Shown: piece after piece, positions 24,979 through 33,128 of the stretch
How positions within the stretch are numbered: position 1 is the stretch's first letter
Layout: the number at the start of each line of letters is the position of its first letter
Source of the DNA: Streptosporangiaceae bacterium NEAU-GS5
Lineage (GTDB): Bacteria; Actinomycetota; Actinomycetes; Streptosporangiales; Streptosporangiaceae
Length of the DNA: 64,000 bases
Direction of reading: 5' to 3'
Assembly (NCBI GenBank): GCA_017592665.1
Contig: JAGFNW010000018.1
Coordinates: 84,016 to 148,015, forward strand
The notes under the pieces: generated by a model
Databases searched by the model: none
Told to the model about the DNA's origin: nothing
The model's input: the letters and a program-made list of their open reading frames with translations, nothing else
Made by a program: the position numbers and the translations under genes

Positions 24979-27291
24979 CTACAGCTCCGTTGCAGTGATG
25001 ATTACGGCGAAATGCGTGCCGCCGAGCGAGGAGCTCATGACCACGGCCGGTCCAGCGCTGTGACCGCGGCTGATGCCCAGCGCGGCCAGCACGGCGTTGA
25101 GCGCCCCACCGGCCCCCATCGGCTCGCCGAGGAGCCGCTTGGGGGAGAGCGTGCGGGTCCCAGGGCCGAAGACGCGCGCGATGGCGCGCGCCTCCGCCTC
25201 GTCGGCGGCACGCAGGCCGGCCGCGCTGGACCAGATCGTGGCGATGTCGCCGGGGTCCAGTGCGGCGCGTTCGAGAGCCATCCGGAGCGCGCGTTCCACG
25301 CCGCGTCCCTCCGGATCCCAGCGTCCGGCCCCGCGCCCGTCGGACGCGATGCCGTAGCCGCGGATCTGCCCGTACGCGCGGGCGCCGCGCTCGGCGGCCC
25401 GGCCGCGCCGTTCGAGCACCACCGCCACCCCGGCCTCGGCCAGGGCGAACCCGGTGGCCGGGTCGAGCACGCCGAGCCCGCGGTAGGCCTCGGCGACGGT
25501 ATCGGTCAGAGTGTCGGCGCCGACCGCGACCATGGCGTCGGCGTGGCCGGCGGCCAGCAGGTCGCGCGCGTAGACCAGCGCGCCGGTGGACGCGGCGTGG
25601 CCGGTGGTGACGGTCGAGGCGGGCCCGACCGCGCCGAGCTGCATGGCGACCTGGCCGCCCGCGGCGTTGTAGACGGTGTTGGGGAAGACCGCGGGGTTGG
25701 CCGCGCGCGGCCCTTCGGTGAACAGGGGCCGGGAGAACTTCTCCATCGACTCCATGGGCCCGACGCCGGTGCCGAAGATCACTCCGATCCGCTCGCGGTT
25801 GTCCTCGGTCACCTCGAGCCCGGCGTCCTCGAGGGCGAGCCGGGTGGCGATCACCGCGAACATCCCCAGGCGGTCCATCCGGCGCCGCACCTTGGGCGGC
25901 AGGAACGCGCCGACGTCGAGGTCGGCGCGGGCCAGCCGGGCGCCGTTCTCCTCGGCGGTGCAGTCGCGGCCGGTGGCGTAGGCGTCCCAGAGGCCGTCGA
26001 GGTCGGAGCCGGCGGGGGTCAGCGCGGACAGACCCGTGACGACCACGTCGTCGAGGTCGGGCGCGGGCGGCGGCTCGGTGCGGCCGCGGGTGAGCACGAT
26101 CGTCGCGTTGGCACCGCCGAACGCGAAGTTGTTGGAGATGGCCACCCGCATGTCGACCGGGCGCGGCACGTTCGGCACGTAGTCGAGGTCGCATTCGGGG
26201 TCGGCCTCGGTGAAGTTGGCGGTCGGCGGGGCGACCTGCTCCTCCAGCGCCTTGACCGTCACGATGCCCTCGACCGCGCCGGCCGCGCCGAGCAGGTGGC
26301 CGATCATCGACTTGGTGCTGCTCACCAGCGTGTCCTTGACCGCGTCGCCGAGGCCGAGCTTGGTGGCCTTGGTCTCGGCCGGGTCGTTCTTGGCGGTGCC
26401 GGTGCCGTGGCTGTTGACGTAGCCGACGTCCGCGCCGGTCACCCCGGCCGAGCGGAGCGCGGCCTGGATGGCGCGCGCGGCGCCCTTGCCCTCCGGGTGC
26501 GGCGCCGTGGCGTGGTAGCCGTCGGCCGACAGGCCGTAGCCCGCCACCTCGGCCAGCACGTGGAGGTCAAGCTCTTCGGCCAGGTCGGCGCGGACCAGCA
26601 GCATCATGCCGCTGCCCTCGCCGAGCGACAGGCCGAGGCGGTCCTTCGAGTACGGCGCGGCGGGCTCGGGCGACAGCGACTCCAGCGAGTTGAAGCCCGC
26701 GATCAGCACGTCGGACAGGGCGTCGGTGCCGCCGGCGAACACGGCGTCGGCCAGGCCCTGCCGGATCAGGTCGGCGGCGCTGCCGATGGCGTTGGCGCCC
26801 GCGGCGCAGGCCGTGTCGATGGACAGCACCGGGCCGCGCGCGTTGAACGCGCCGGCGACCGCCTCGGCCAGGGCCTGCGGCGGCACGAAGATGACCAGCC
26901 GCGGGTCGGCGTGCTCGCCCTCCATCCGCGCCCGATACCAGTTCTCGCCGCTGATCAGGCCGGCGTTGCAGGTGCCGACCACGACGCCGAGGCGCTCGGG
27001 CGGCACCGTCCGCCGTACGGCCGGGGCCGCCGCGTCGGCCTCCTCAGCGGCCACGAGCAGGAAGTCGAGGGCGCGGTCACGCCACCCGGCCGGGTAGCGC
27101 GCGTCGGACGCGGGCTTCGGCTGGTGCTGCACCTCGCCGGCGAGCTTGGTCCGGTAGCCGTCCATGGGCAGTTGCTCGACGGGCCGGATGGCGACGCGGC
27201 CGCGCTGGGCGCCGTCCCAGAGATCGGCGGCGGTGGGCCCCTGAGCGGTGATCGCCCCGAGGCCCGTGACAGCGACACGTGGGTACGGCAT
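24979..27291 (-). CDS. Ketosynthase fused to a catalytically dead ketosynthase
   Basis: 770 residues with two FabF-type ketosynthase domains. Domain 1 (about 1-410) has the full triad: Cys162 in SIDTACAAGANAIG, VNSHGTGTAKNDPAET and SMIGHLLGAAGAVEG, plus NNFAFGGANATIVL. Domain 2 (from about 416, VVVTGLSALTPAGSDL) has lost all three: His565 replaces Cys in VTTGHAASTGALV, the HGTGT region reads IWSSAAGLRAADEAE, and the second His is Glu in GEPMGAGGALNAV. The layout matches a KS-alpha joined to a chain-length-factor-like KS-beta, normally two separate proteins. It probably forms an internal heterodimer that extends ACP-bound chains. Confidence 0.92.
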   Translation of the reverse strand: MPYPRVAVTGLGAITAQGPTAADLWDGAQRGRVAIRPVEQLPMDGYRTKLAGEVQHQPKPASDARYPAGWRDRALDFLLVAAEEADAAAPAVRRTVPPERLGVVVGTCNAGLISGENWYRARMEGEHADPRLVIFVPPQALAEAVAGAFNARGPVLSIDTACAAGANAIGSAADLIRQGLADAVFAGGTDALSDVLIAGFNSLESLSPEPAAPYSKDRLGLSLGEGSGMMLLVRADLAEELDLHVLAEVAGYGLSADGYHATAPHPEGKGAARAIQAALRSAGVTGADVGYVNSHGTGTAKNDPAETKATKLGLGDAVKDTLVSSTKSMIGHLLGAAGAVEGIVTVKALEEQVAPPTANFTEADPECDLDYVPNVPRPVDMRVAISNNFAFGGANATIVLTRGRTEPPPAPDLDDVVVTGLSALTPAGSDLDGLWDAYATGRDCTAEENGARLARADLDVGAFLPPKVRRRMDRLGMFAVIATRLALEDAGLEVTEDNRERIGVIFGTGVGPMESMEKFSRPLFTEGPRAANPAVFPNTVYNAAGGQVAMQLGAVGPASTVTTGHAASTGALVYARDLLAAGHADAMVAVGADTLTDTVAEAYRGLGVLDPATGFALAEAGVAVVLERRGRAAERGARAYGQIRGYGIASDGRGAGRWDPEGRGVERALRMALERAALDPGDIATIWSSAAGLRAADEAEARAIARVFGPGTRTLSPKRLLGEPMGAGGALNAVLAALGISRGHSAGPAVVMSSSLGGTHFAVIITATEL

Positions 27292-27307
27292 CTCGCACTC
27301 CTTCTCG

Positions 27308-28582
27308 TTAAACAGGACGCAGGGCGAGGACGGCGTTCTGCCCCTCGAGGCCGCGTGCCACCGCGAGCGCGCCGCGCACCGGCAGTTCCCGCGCGGCGCG
27401 GGGGACCCAGTCGAACGCGCAGTCCGGCTGCGGGTCGTCGAGGTTGAGGGTCGGGGGAACCGCCTGGTCGTGTACGGCCAGGGCGGCGACGGCCACGTTC
27501 AGCGCGCCCGCGCCGCCGACCAGGTGGCCGGTGGCGGGCTTGACGCTGCTGGCGACCGGGGGATCGGCGGGGAAGACGGCGCGGAGGGCGCGGGCCTCGC
27601 TCACGTCGCCCTGCGGGGTGGCGCTGCCGTGCGCGGCGACGTAGGTGAAGTCGTCGGGGCCGGCCTTGGCGTCCCGCAGCGCCTTGTTCAGCGCGTGGAC
27701 CAGGCCGCGGCCGTCGGGGTGCGGCGTGAGCAGCTTGTACGCGTCGGCGGCGCTGCCGTAGCCGGTGACCTCGGCGTACGCCCGGGCGCCGCGCCGCTGC
27801 GCGACCTCGTACTCCTCGAGCACGAGGAAGGCCGCGCCCTCGCCCAGCACCGCGCCGCTCGCGTCCTTGTCGTAGGGCCGGAAGGCGGCGGCGCCGAGGT
27901 CGTTGCGGTCGGTGAGCATGCCGAGCGAGTCGAAGGAGGACATGGCCCACCACCAGACCGGGTCGTCGAACCCGCCCGCGATGGCCACGTCGGCCTCGCC
28001 GCGCCGGACCGCGCGGAAGGCGCGGCCGATGGCGCTCATCCCGGCCTCACTGGTCCCGGCGAAGTAGGTGTTGACGCCCTTCAGCCCGAACGCGGCCGAG
28101 ATGTAGAACAGCGACGCGCCCTGCAGGCCCTCGACGTAGTAGAGCGGGTGGAACCGCCCGGAGCGCTCGCCGGCCTTGCGCACGTCGAAGCGGCCCTCGT
28201 CGTCGGTGGACTCGACCACGGCGTCGACCAGCTTGGCGAGGTCGGAGACCTCCTTGCTGCTCCCGGTGAAAAGGCCGGTGCGCTCCCCGTCGAACTCGCG
28301 GCCCTCCATGCCGGCGTCGCGGACCGCGAGGGTCGCGCCGACCACCGACAGCTGCTCGTTGCGGGTCATTTTGCGAAGCGCGCGGCGGTCGATGAACTCC
28401 ATCGGGTCGAACCCGGTGATCTCCGCGGCCAGCCGGGAGCGCAGCGACGAGGCGTCGAAGTTCGTGACGGGCCCGATCGCGCTGCGCCCTTCCAGCAGGC
28501 CTTCCCAGGTCTCCTTCGTGCCGACGCCGAGCCCCGTGAGCAGGCCCACCCCGGTCACCACAACTCTCCTCATGCCGGTCAT
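27308..28582 (-). CDS. Ketosynthase homologue with Cys-to-Ser change
   Basis: About 424 residues, FabF fold, opening RRVVVTGVGLLTGLGVG. At the nucleophile position Ser178 stands in TYFAGTSEAGMSAIG, where FabF has ATACTSG. Both histidines remain: VAAHGSATPQGDVSEA and ATGHLVGGAGALNVA. A KS without Cys but with both His can decarboxylate malonyl units or act as a chain-length-factor-like partner for the intact KS at 28958. ATG 28582 overlaps the stop of the dehydratase gene (ATGA). Whether Ser can carry acyl groups here is not known. Confidence 0.88.
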   Translation of the reverse strand: MTGMRRVVVTGVGLLTGLGVGTKETWEGLLEGRSAIGPVTNFDASSLRSRLAAEITGFDPMEFIDRRALRKMTRNEQLSVVGATLAVRDAGMEGREFDGERTGLFTGSSKEVSDLAKLVDAVVESTDDEGRFDVRKAGERSGRFHPLYYVEGLQGASLFYISAAFGLKGVNTYFAGTSEAGMSAIGRAFRAVRRGEADVAIAGGFDDPVWWWAMSSFDSLGMLTDRNDLGAAAFRPYDKDASGAVLGEGAAFLVLEEYEVAQRRGARAYAEVTGYGSAADAYKLLTPHPDGRGLVHALNKALRDAKAGPDDFTYVAAHGSATPQGDVSEARALRAVFPADPPVASSVKPATGHLVGGAGALNVAVAALAVHDQAVPPTLNLDDPQPDCAFDWVPRAARELPVRGALAVARGLEGQNAVLALRPV

Positions 28583-28956
28583 TGGGGCACCATCCTCAGA
28601 GTCCGTGCGCTGGTGACGGTCCGGCCGTCGACCGTGACCGTGGCGCCGAGCGTGGCCTCCGCGTCGTCCAGCCGCTTCAGGTCGACCTCGATGCGCATCT
28701 GGTCGCCCGGCTGGATGAAGTGCCGGTAGCGCACGCGCTCGGCTCCGGCGAGCCGCCACGTGCGGCCCGTCTGCTCCCGCAGTAGCACCGCGGCCAGTTC
28801 GCCCATGCTGCCCAGCACGAGCACGCCGGGCAGCACCGGGCGGAGCGGGAAGTGGCTGTCGAAGATCGCCAGCGTCTGCGGGACGTTGCGGAGCGCGGTC
28901 GCCCCGCGCCCCGGTTCCACCGAGACGATCCGGTCGAGTGCGATCAGCTGTCCCAT
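28579..28956 (-). CDS. FabZ-like hotdog dehydratase, partial catalytic set
   Basis: 125 residues. The FabZ signature region is DSHFPLRPVLPGVLVLGSMG: the catalytic His (His35) and PVLPGVL loop are kept, but the acidic residue that normally follows (E in EAxAQ) is Gly. It may need a partner, and the dehydratase-like gene at 30208 offers the complementary Glu. Highly reducing type II systems (aryl polyene and ishigamide-type) use paired dehydratases, which supports this reading. Overlaps the next KS gene by ATGA. Confidence 0.8.
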   Translation of the reverse strand: MGQLIALDRIVSVEPGRGATALRNVPQTLAIFDSHFPLRPVLPGVLVLGSMGELAAVLLREQTGRTWRLAGAERVRYRHFIQPGDQMRIEVDLKRLDDAEATLGATVTVDGRTVTSARTLRMVPQ

Positions 28957-28957
28957 G

Positions 28958-30211
28958 TCAGGCCACCGGGGCCCGCAGCACGAGCGAGCCGTTGGTGCCG
29001 CCGAAGGCGAAGGCGTTGGCCACCACGGCGCGCACCGGCATCTCGCGCGCCGTGTTCGGCACGTAGTCGAGGTCCAGCTTGGGGTCGGGGTTGTCGAGGT
29101 TGATCGTGGGCGGGACCTTGCCGGTCTGGATGGCGCGCACGCCGACCAGCACGTTCAGCGCGCCGGACGCGGCCGTCAGGTGCCCCGTCATGGACTTCGG
29201 CGCGGTGACCGCGACCCGGTAGGCGTCCGGTCCGAACACCTCGCGGATGGCCACGGTCTCGCAGACGTCGTTGCCCGGGGTGCTCGTGCCGTGCGCGATG
29301 ATCAGGTCCACGTCGGCCGGGCCGAGCCCGCCGTCGTCAAGGGCCGAGGTCATCGAGAAGATCGGCCCGCTCCCGTCGGGCGGGGCGTCCGTGATCCGGT
29401 ACGCGTTGAGGCTCGACCCGTAGCCGACCAGTTCGGCGAGGATCTCCGCGCCGCGTTCGCGGGCCGAGTCGAGATCCTCGAGCACGAGCGCCACCGCGCC
29501 CTCGCCCAGCACGAACCCGACGCGGTCGCGCTCGAAGGGGCGCGAGGCGTGCTCGGGGTCGTCGTTGTACTCGTCGGCGAGCGCGCCGAGCAGCGCGAAT
29601 CCCAGCACGTCCAGCCAGGTCGTGAGCGAGTCGAAGCCGCCTGCCAGCATCAGCTTGGCGTCGCCGTCCTGGATGTGCCGGAAGGCCTCGCCGATCGCGT
29701 GCGTGGACGCCGAGCAGGCGGTGCTCACGCCGATCATGGGACCCTCCAGGCCCCAGTGGCGGGCGACCGCCTCGACGCCGACGTTCTGCTGGCGCAGCAG
29801 CAGGCTGGTCGGTGACTGCGGGATGACGTCGTGCCCGCCGGAGCGTTTGTAGGCGGCCATGACCTCGGCCAGCTCCTGCTCCTCTGGCCGGCCGGCGCTG
29901 GCGCCCATGGCGATGCCGCAGTCCTCGGGCGCGTACGCCCCACGCGCGTCCGCCTGGCGCAGGGCCTGATCGGCCGCGGCGAACCCGAAGCCGGCGGCGC
30001 GGCTGAGATAGCGGGCGTGGCGCTGGTCGGAAAGGTAGGGGGCGAGGTCGAAGTCCTTGACCATGGCCCCGATCCGGACCGGGTAGGTCTCGGCGTCGAA
30101 GGTGGTGATGGGCCCGACCCCGCTGCGCCCGGCGACCATGGCCGCCCAGGTGCTGTCGGCGTCGTTGCCGACCGGCGTGACCGCGCCGAGGCCGGTTATC
30201 GCGACCCTCAT
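28958..30211 (-). CDS. Beta-ketoacyl-ACP synthase (FabF-type, intact)
   Basis: About 417 residues with all catalytic residues: Cys166 in GVSTACSASTHAIGEAF, His in IIAHGTSTPGNDVCET, second His in SMTGHLTAASGALNV, and the closing NAFAFGGTNGSLVL. It performs decarboxylative Claisen condensation of malonyl-ACP onto an acyl chain. The ATG at 30211 has GGAG upstream. It lies between two dehydratase-like genes, and the Cys-less KS is downstream; pairing into a KS/CLF-like heterodimer is possible but the KS at 24979 already contains its own partner domain. Confidence 0.93.
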   Translation of the reverse strand: MRVAITGLGAVTPVGNDADSTWAAMVAGRSGVGPITTFDAETYPVRIGAMVKDFDLAPYLSDQRHARYLSRAAGFGFAAADQALRQADARGAYAPEDCGIAMGASAGRPEEQELAEVMAAYKRSGGHDVIPQSPTSLLLRQQNVGVEAVARHWGLEGPMIGVSTACSASTHAIGEAFRHIQDGDAKLMLAGGFDSLTTWLDVLGFALLGALADEYNDDPEHASRPFERDRVGFVLGEGAVALVLEDLDSARERGAEILAELVGYGSSLNAYRITDAPPDGSGPIFSMTSALDDGGLGPADVDLIIAHGTSTPGNDVCETVAIREVFGPDAYRVAVTAPKSMTGHLTAASGALNVLVGVRAIQTGKVPPTINLDNPDPKLDLDYVPNTAREMPVRAVVANAFAFGGTNGSLVLRAPVA

Positions 30212-30666
30212 GGCGTCTCCCTGATGAACTGGGCTTGGAGTCGGGCGGTCTCGTCCAGGTCCTGCAGATCCGAGGCGTCGATGAGGGCGCACATGATGTC
30301 GGTCGCGGAAAGGACCGGGCGCTCGGCGCCGCCGTCGATGACGCAGGCCACGCCGGACAGCACGGCCATCTCGTCGGACATGGACTTCACTTCGCCCTGG
30401 AGTTGCAGGACGTCGCCGGGCCGTACGTCGCCGGTGAAGGACACCGAGCCGATCTGCAGCAGCGCCGCGCGCTTGCGGCGCTCGGTGCTGGCCACGATCA
30501 GCCACGTCGCGGCCTGGCAGAGAGATTCGAGCACCAGCGGCGGCGGCATGACCGGGTCCTGCGGCGCGCCCTGCCAGTGCTCCTCGCTGATCGAGGTCAG
30601 CTTCCTGGCGCGCACGGACCGGTGCGGCTCGTACGCGTCGATCCGGTCGATCAGGTGGAACCGCAC
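30208..30666 (-). CDS. FabZ-like hotdog dehydratase, second copy
   Basis: 152 residues. The signature region has His30 (SEEHWQG), then PVMPPPLVLESLCQAATWLI, keeping the Glu and Gln of the FabZ EAxAQ motif. The spacing between His and the PVMP loop is three residues longer than usual, so His30 may not superpose on the FabZ His. Together with the protein at 28579 this may make a heteromeric dehydratase. The GTG at 30666 has GGAGGA upstream. It overlaps the KS gene (30208-30211) and, on its 5' side, the end of the AcpS-like fragment. Confidence 0.78.
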   Translation of the reverse strand: MRFHLIDRIDAYEPHRSVRARKLTSISEEHWQGAPQDPVMPPPLVLESLCQAATWLIVASTERRKRAALLQIGSVSFTGDVRPGDVLQLQGEVKSMSDEMAVLSGVACVIDGGAERPVLSATDIMCALIDASDLQDLDETARLQAQFIRETP

Positions 30667-30872
30667 GATCCGTTCCTCCCATTCCAGATGGTGACCACGC
30701 CTCTGGATGTGAACAGCCCGGGCAGGCCGCCGGGGTGGTCGGCCAGCAGGCGGCTGATCCGGTCGACGCCGACCAGGTCAACGCCGACCCGGATGACGCG
30801 GCCGGTTCCCGTGCCCTGGGGGACCTCCGGCTCGCCGTCTGCAACCGCCTGCTGACCCGCCCCGAACACCAT
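30651..30872 (-). pseudogene. N-terminal remnant of holo-ACP synthase (AcpS-like)
   Basis: A 73-codon frame between fabG and the dehydratase gene. It contains VIRVGVDLVGVDRISRLLAD and LPGLFTSR, matching the first ~40 residues of AcpS (the GVDLV Asp binds Mg). The Glu/Lys helix and the rest of the enzyme are missing; the frame then ends within the dehydratase 5' end. Either a decayed phosphopantetheinyl transferase or a short protein reusing that fold. ACP activation would then rely on an enzyme elsewhere. Confidence 0.6.
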
Positions 30873-30877
30873 GCTCG

Positions 30878-31651
30878 TCACCAGTTCGTACGGCCGAGGC
30901 CGAGCTGAGCGCCGACCCCGCCGTCGAGCGGGAGAAGCGAGCCGGTGATGTATCCCGAACGGGGGCCGGCCAGGAAGGCCACGGCGTCGGCCACGTCGTC
31001 GACGCCGGCGAACCCGCGCATCGGGATCTGCCGCTTGATGTTCTTCCCGCCGTCCTTCTCCAGCAGTTCGGAGACGAGGTCGGTGGGGGAGAAGCCGGGA
31101 AGCACCGCGTTCACGCGGATGCCGAAACGCGCCGTCTCGATGGCGCAGCACCGCGTGAAGGCGTTGATCGCGCCCTTCGACGCGGCGTAGTTCGACTCAC
31201 CGGTCCAGCCGCGTTCGCCCATCATCGACGACACGTTGACGATCACGCCGTCCCGCTGCGCGGCGAAGTGCTGCAGCGCGGCCTTGGTGCAGTTGAACAC
31301 GCTGCCGAAGTTGACCTTCATGACGTCGAGCCAGTCCTCCGGCTCCATGTTGAAGATCAGCGAATCCCGGGCGATGCCCGCGTTGTTGACCAGGACGTGC
31401 AGGCCCCCGAGGTCGGCGACGGTCTTGGCGACGACCTCCTGGGCCTGCTGGTAGTCGGAGACGTCACCCTGGATGGCGACCGCCCGTCCGCCAGCGGCCT
31501 CGATCTCGGCCACCACGTCCTGCGCCAGTTGCTGCTTGGAGTGGTAGTTGACGCCGACGGCCGCGCCCTCCGACGCCAGGCGCAGCGCGGTGGCGCGGCC
31601 GATCCCCCGGGAGCCCCCGGTGACCAGCGCGACGCGACCTTCGAAATCCAT
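30878..31651 (-). CDS. fabG: 3-ketoacyl-ACP reductase (SDR)
   Basis: 257 residues, classical short-chain dehydrogenase. NADP-binding TGGSRGIGRATALRLAS, NNAGIARD, catalytic Ser in VIVNVSSMMGERGWTG and the YAASKGAINAF Tyr/Lys pair are present, with a PGFSPTDLVSELLE loop. It reduces 3-ketoacyl-ACP to 3-hydroxyacyl-ACP, so the pathway is reducing and not a plain aromatic polyketide system. An AGGAGGGG Shine-Dalgarno precedes the ATG at 31651. Located directly after the ACP gene. Confidence 0.93.
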   Translation of the reverse strand: MDFEGRVALVTGGSRGIGRATALRLASEGAAVGVNYHSKQQLAQDVVAEIEAAGGRAVAIQGDVSDYQQAQEVVAKTVADLGGLHVLVNNAGIARDSLIFNMEPEDWLDVMKVNFGSVFNCTKAALQHFAAQRDGVIVNVSSMMGERGWTGESNYAASKGAINAFTRCCAIETARFGIRVNAVLPGFSPTDLVSELLEKDGGKNIKRQIPMRGFAGVDDVADAVAFLAGPRSGYITGSLLPLDGGVGAQLGLGRTNW

Positions 31652-31681
31652 CTACCCCTCCTACGGGCTTCGGTGTGCGGC

Positions 31682-32080
31682 TCAGACGGTGACCGCGGCC
31701 CGCTCGGCCACGAGCGTCACCAGGTTGTCGACCGTGAAATGGCCCATGACGTTCTCGGCGGCGAGTTTCCCGGAAAGGGCCTCGACGTCGAGCTGGGGCA
31801 TTACCTTCTTCAGCTGGGCGAGGCCCTTGGTGGTGATGATGTCGTCCGCGTCGCCGAATTCCTCGTCGGGAATTCCGCCTTGCACGTATTCCGACAGGTC
31901 GGCCGCCTGGATCTTCACGCCGATGGACCGCTCGATTCGGAAAAGAATGTCGAGCAGGTCGATCGACTCGGCGCCGAGCTCGTCCATCAGTGTGGAATCG
32001 GCGGTCACCTCGTCTTCATCAAGGCCGAGCGCCTCGGCGACCGCCGGGTGGACCGCGCCGTAAATCTCTTCCTTCGTCAT
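31682..32080 (-). CDS. Acyl carrier protein with C-terminal extension
   Basis: 132 residues. The phosphopantetheine attachment Ser39 lies in MDELGAESIDLLDILFRIER. The ACP core covers about 1-85; beyond it an extra helical segment (EALSGKLAAENVMGHFTVDN) makes the protein about 50 residues longer than FabC-type ACPs. Long ACPs of this kind occur with highly reducing type II polyketide enzymes. ATG 32080 with AGGAG at good spacing. It carries the growing chain among KS, KR and dehydratase proteins of this operon. Confidence 0.92.
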   Translation of the reverse strand: MTKEEIYGAVHPAVAEALGLDEDEVTADSTLMDELGAESIDLLDILFRIERSIGVKIQAADLSEYVQGGIPDEEFGDADDIITTKGLAQLKKVMPQLDVEALSGKLAAENVMGHFTVDNLVTLVAERAAVTV

Positions 32081-32141
32081 GCTCCACTCCTGGCTCGATG
32101 GCTCACCTCGCCACGAGAATCGCACGATCAAAGAAGTGGAG

Positions 32142-33086
32142 TCACCGGCTGTTCGAGTTGGCCAAAAGGGCGTCCAAACGGCGCGCCTGACCCGCGCTGT
32201 GCACCGTCGAATCGGGGGTGATTTTCATGGCGAAGCCGGTCAGGACCCTTCCTGGGCCCGCCTCGACGAAGGTGCCGAAGCCGTCGGCGGTCAGCAGCCG
32301 CATGGTGTCGGTCCAGCGGACGGCGCCCGAAACCTGGGCGCGCAGCGCCTCCCGGGCCTCGGCGCCGGTTCGCACGTATTCACCGGTGATGTTGGCGACC
32401 ACGGGGATCTCGGGGTCGGCGAACGGCACGGCGTCGAGCGCCGCGCCGAACTCGTCGGTGAGCACCTTCATGAGGCTGCTGTGGAACGGCGCGCCCACGC
32501 GCAGCGGCACGACCCGCGCCCCCGCCTCTTTGGCCAGGTCCATGGCCTGGCCGACGGGTTCGACGGCGCCGGAGATGACGGTCTGCTCGGGCTCGTTGTA
32601 GTTGGCCGGCTCGACGATCCCGCCCGAGGCCGCCGCGGCGCGGGCGCACAGCGTCTCCACTTCGGCGGGGGAGAGCCCGATGATCGCGGCCATGGCGCCG
32701 GGGGTGCGCTCGTTCACCTGGGCCATGAGCTCGCCGCGGAGCCGTACCAGGCGAAGGGCCGGGGCGAAGCCGAGCACGCCCGCGCACACGAGGGCGGCGT
32801 ACTCGCCGAGGCTGTGCCCGGCCGCCGCGTCCGGCCGCACGCCGGCCGAGCGCAGCGCGTCGAGAACGGCCACGCTGACCGTGAAAATGGCCGGCTGAGT
32901 GATCTCGGTACGCCGGAGGTCCTCTTCGGGGCCTTCGAAGCAATACCGGGAGAGCGGAATGCCGAGAATGTCGTCGGCCGCGTCGAACCAGCGTTCCTTC
33001 AGTTCGGGAAAGCGCTCCGTGAAATCGAGCCCCATGCCCGTCTTCTGGGACCCCTGGCCGGGGAAAAGAAATGCCGTGCGGTTCAC
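32142..33086 (-). CDS. fabD: Malonyl-CoA:ACP transacylase
   Basis: 314 residues. The acyl-enzyme Ser is in DAAAGHSLGEYAALVCAG, the malonate-binding Arg in RLVRLRGELM, and the catalytic His in VGAPFHSSLMKVL; the N-terminus has AFLFPGQGSQKTGMG. It loads malonyl units onto the adjacent ACP. GTG start at 33086. The neighbourhood (two accessory dehydratases and extra KS genes) suggests a pathway-specific transacylase, not the primary fatty acid enzyme, though its sequence is close to ordinary FabD. Confidence 0.95.
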   Translation of the reverse strand: MNRTAFLFPGQGSQKTGMGLDFTERFPELKERWFDAADDILGIPLSRYCFEGPEEDLRRTEITQPAIFTVSVAVLDALRSAGVRPDAAAGHSLGEYAALVCAGVLGFAPALRLVRLRGELMAQVNERTPGAMAAIIGLSPAEVETLCARAAAASGGIVEPANYNEPEQTVISGAVEPVGQAMDLAKEAGARVVPLRVGAPFHSSLMKVLTDEFGAALDAVPFADPEIPVVANITGEYVRTGAEAREALRAQVSGAVRWTDTMRLLTADGFGTFVEAGPGRVLTGFAMKITPDSTVHSAGQARRLDALLANSNSR

Positions 33087-33128
33087 CTGCCACCTCCCTG
33101 CGCCCGGTGGCGCGGCAGCGGGTGACTG

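Noticed and set aside
32082..32141. CTCCACT/AGTGGAG inverted repeat between ACP and malonyltransferase genes
   Set aside because: Seven-base arms 46 bases apart and overlapping the ACP Shine-Dalgarno; no functional support.
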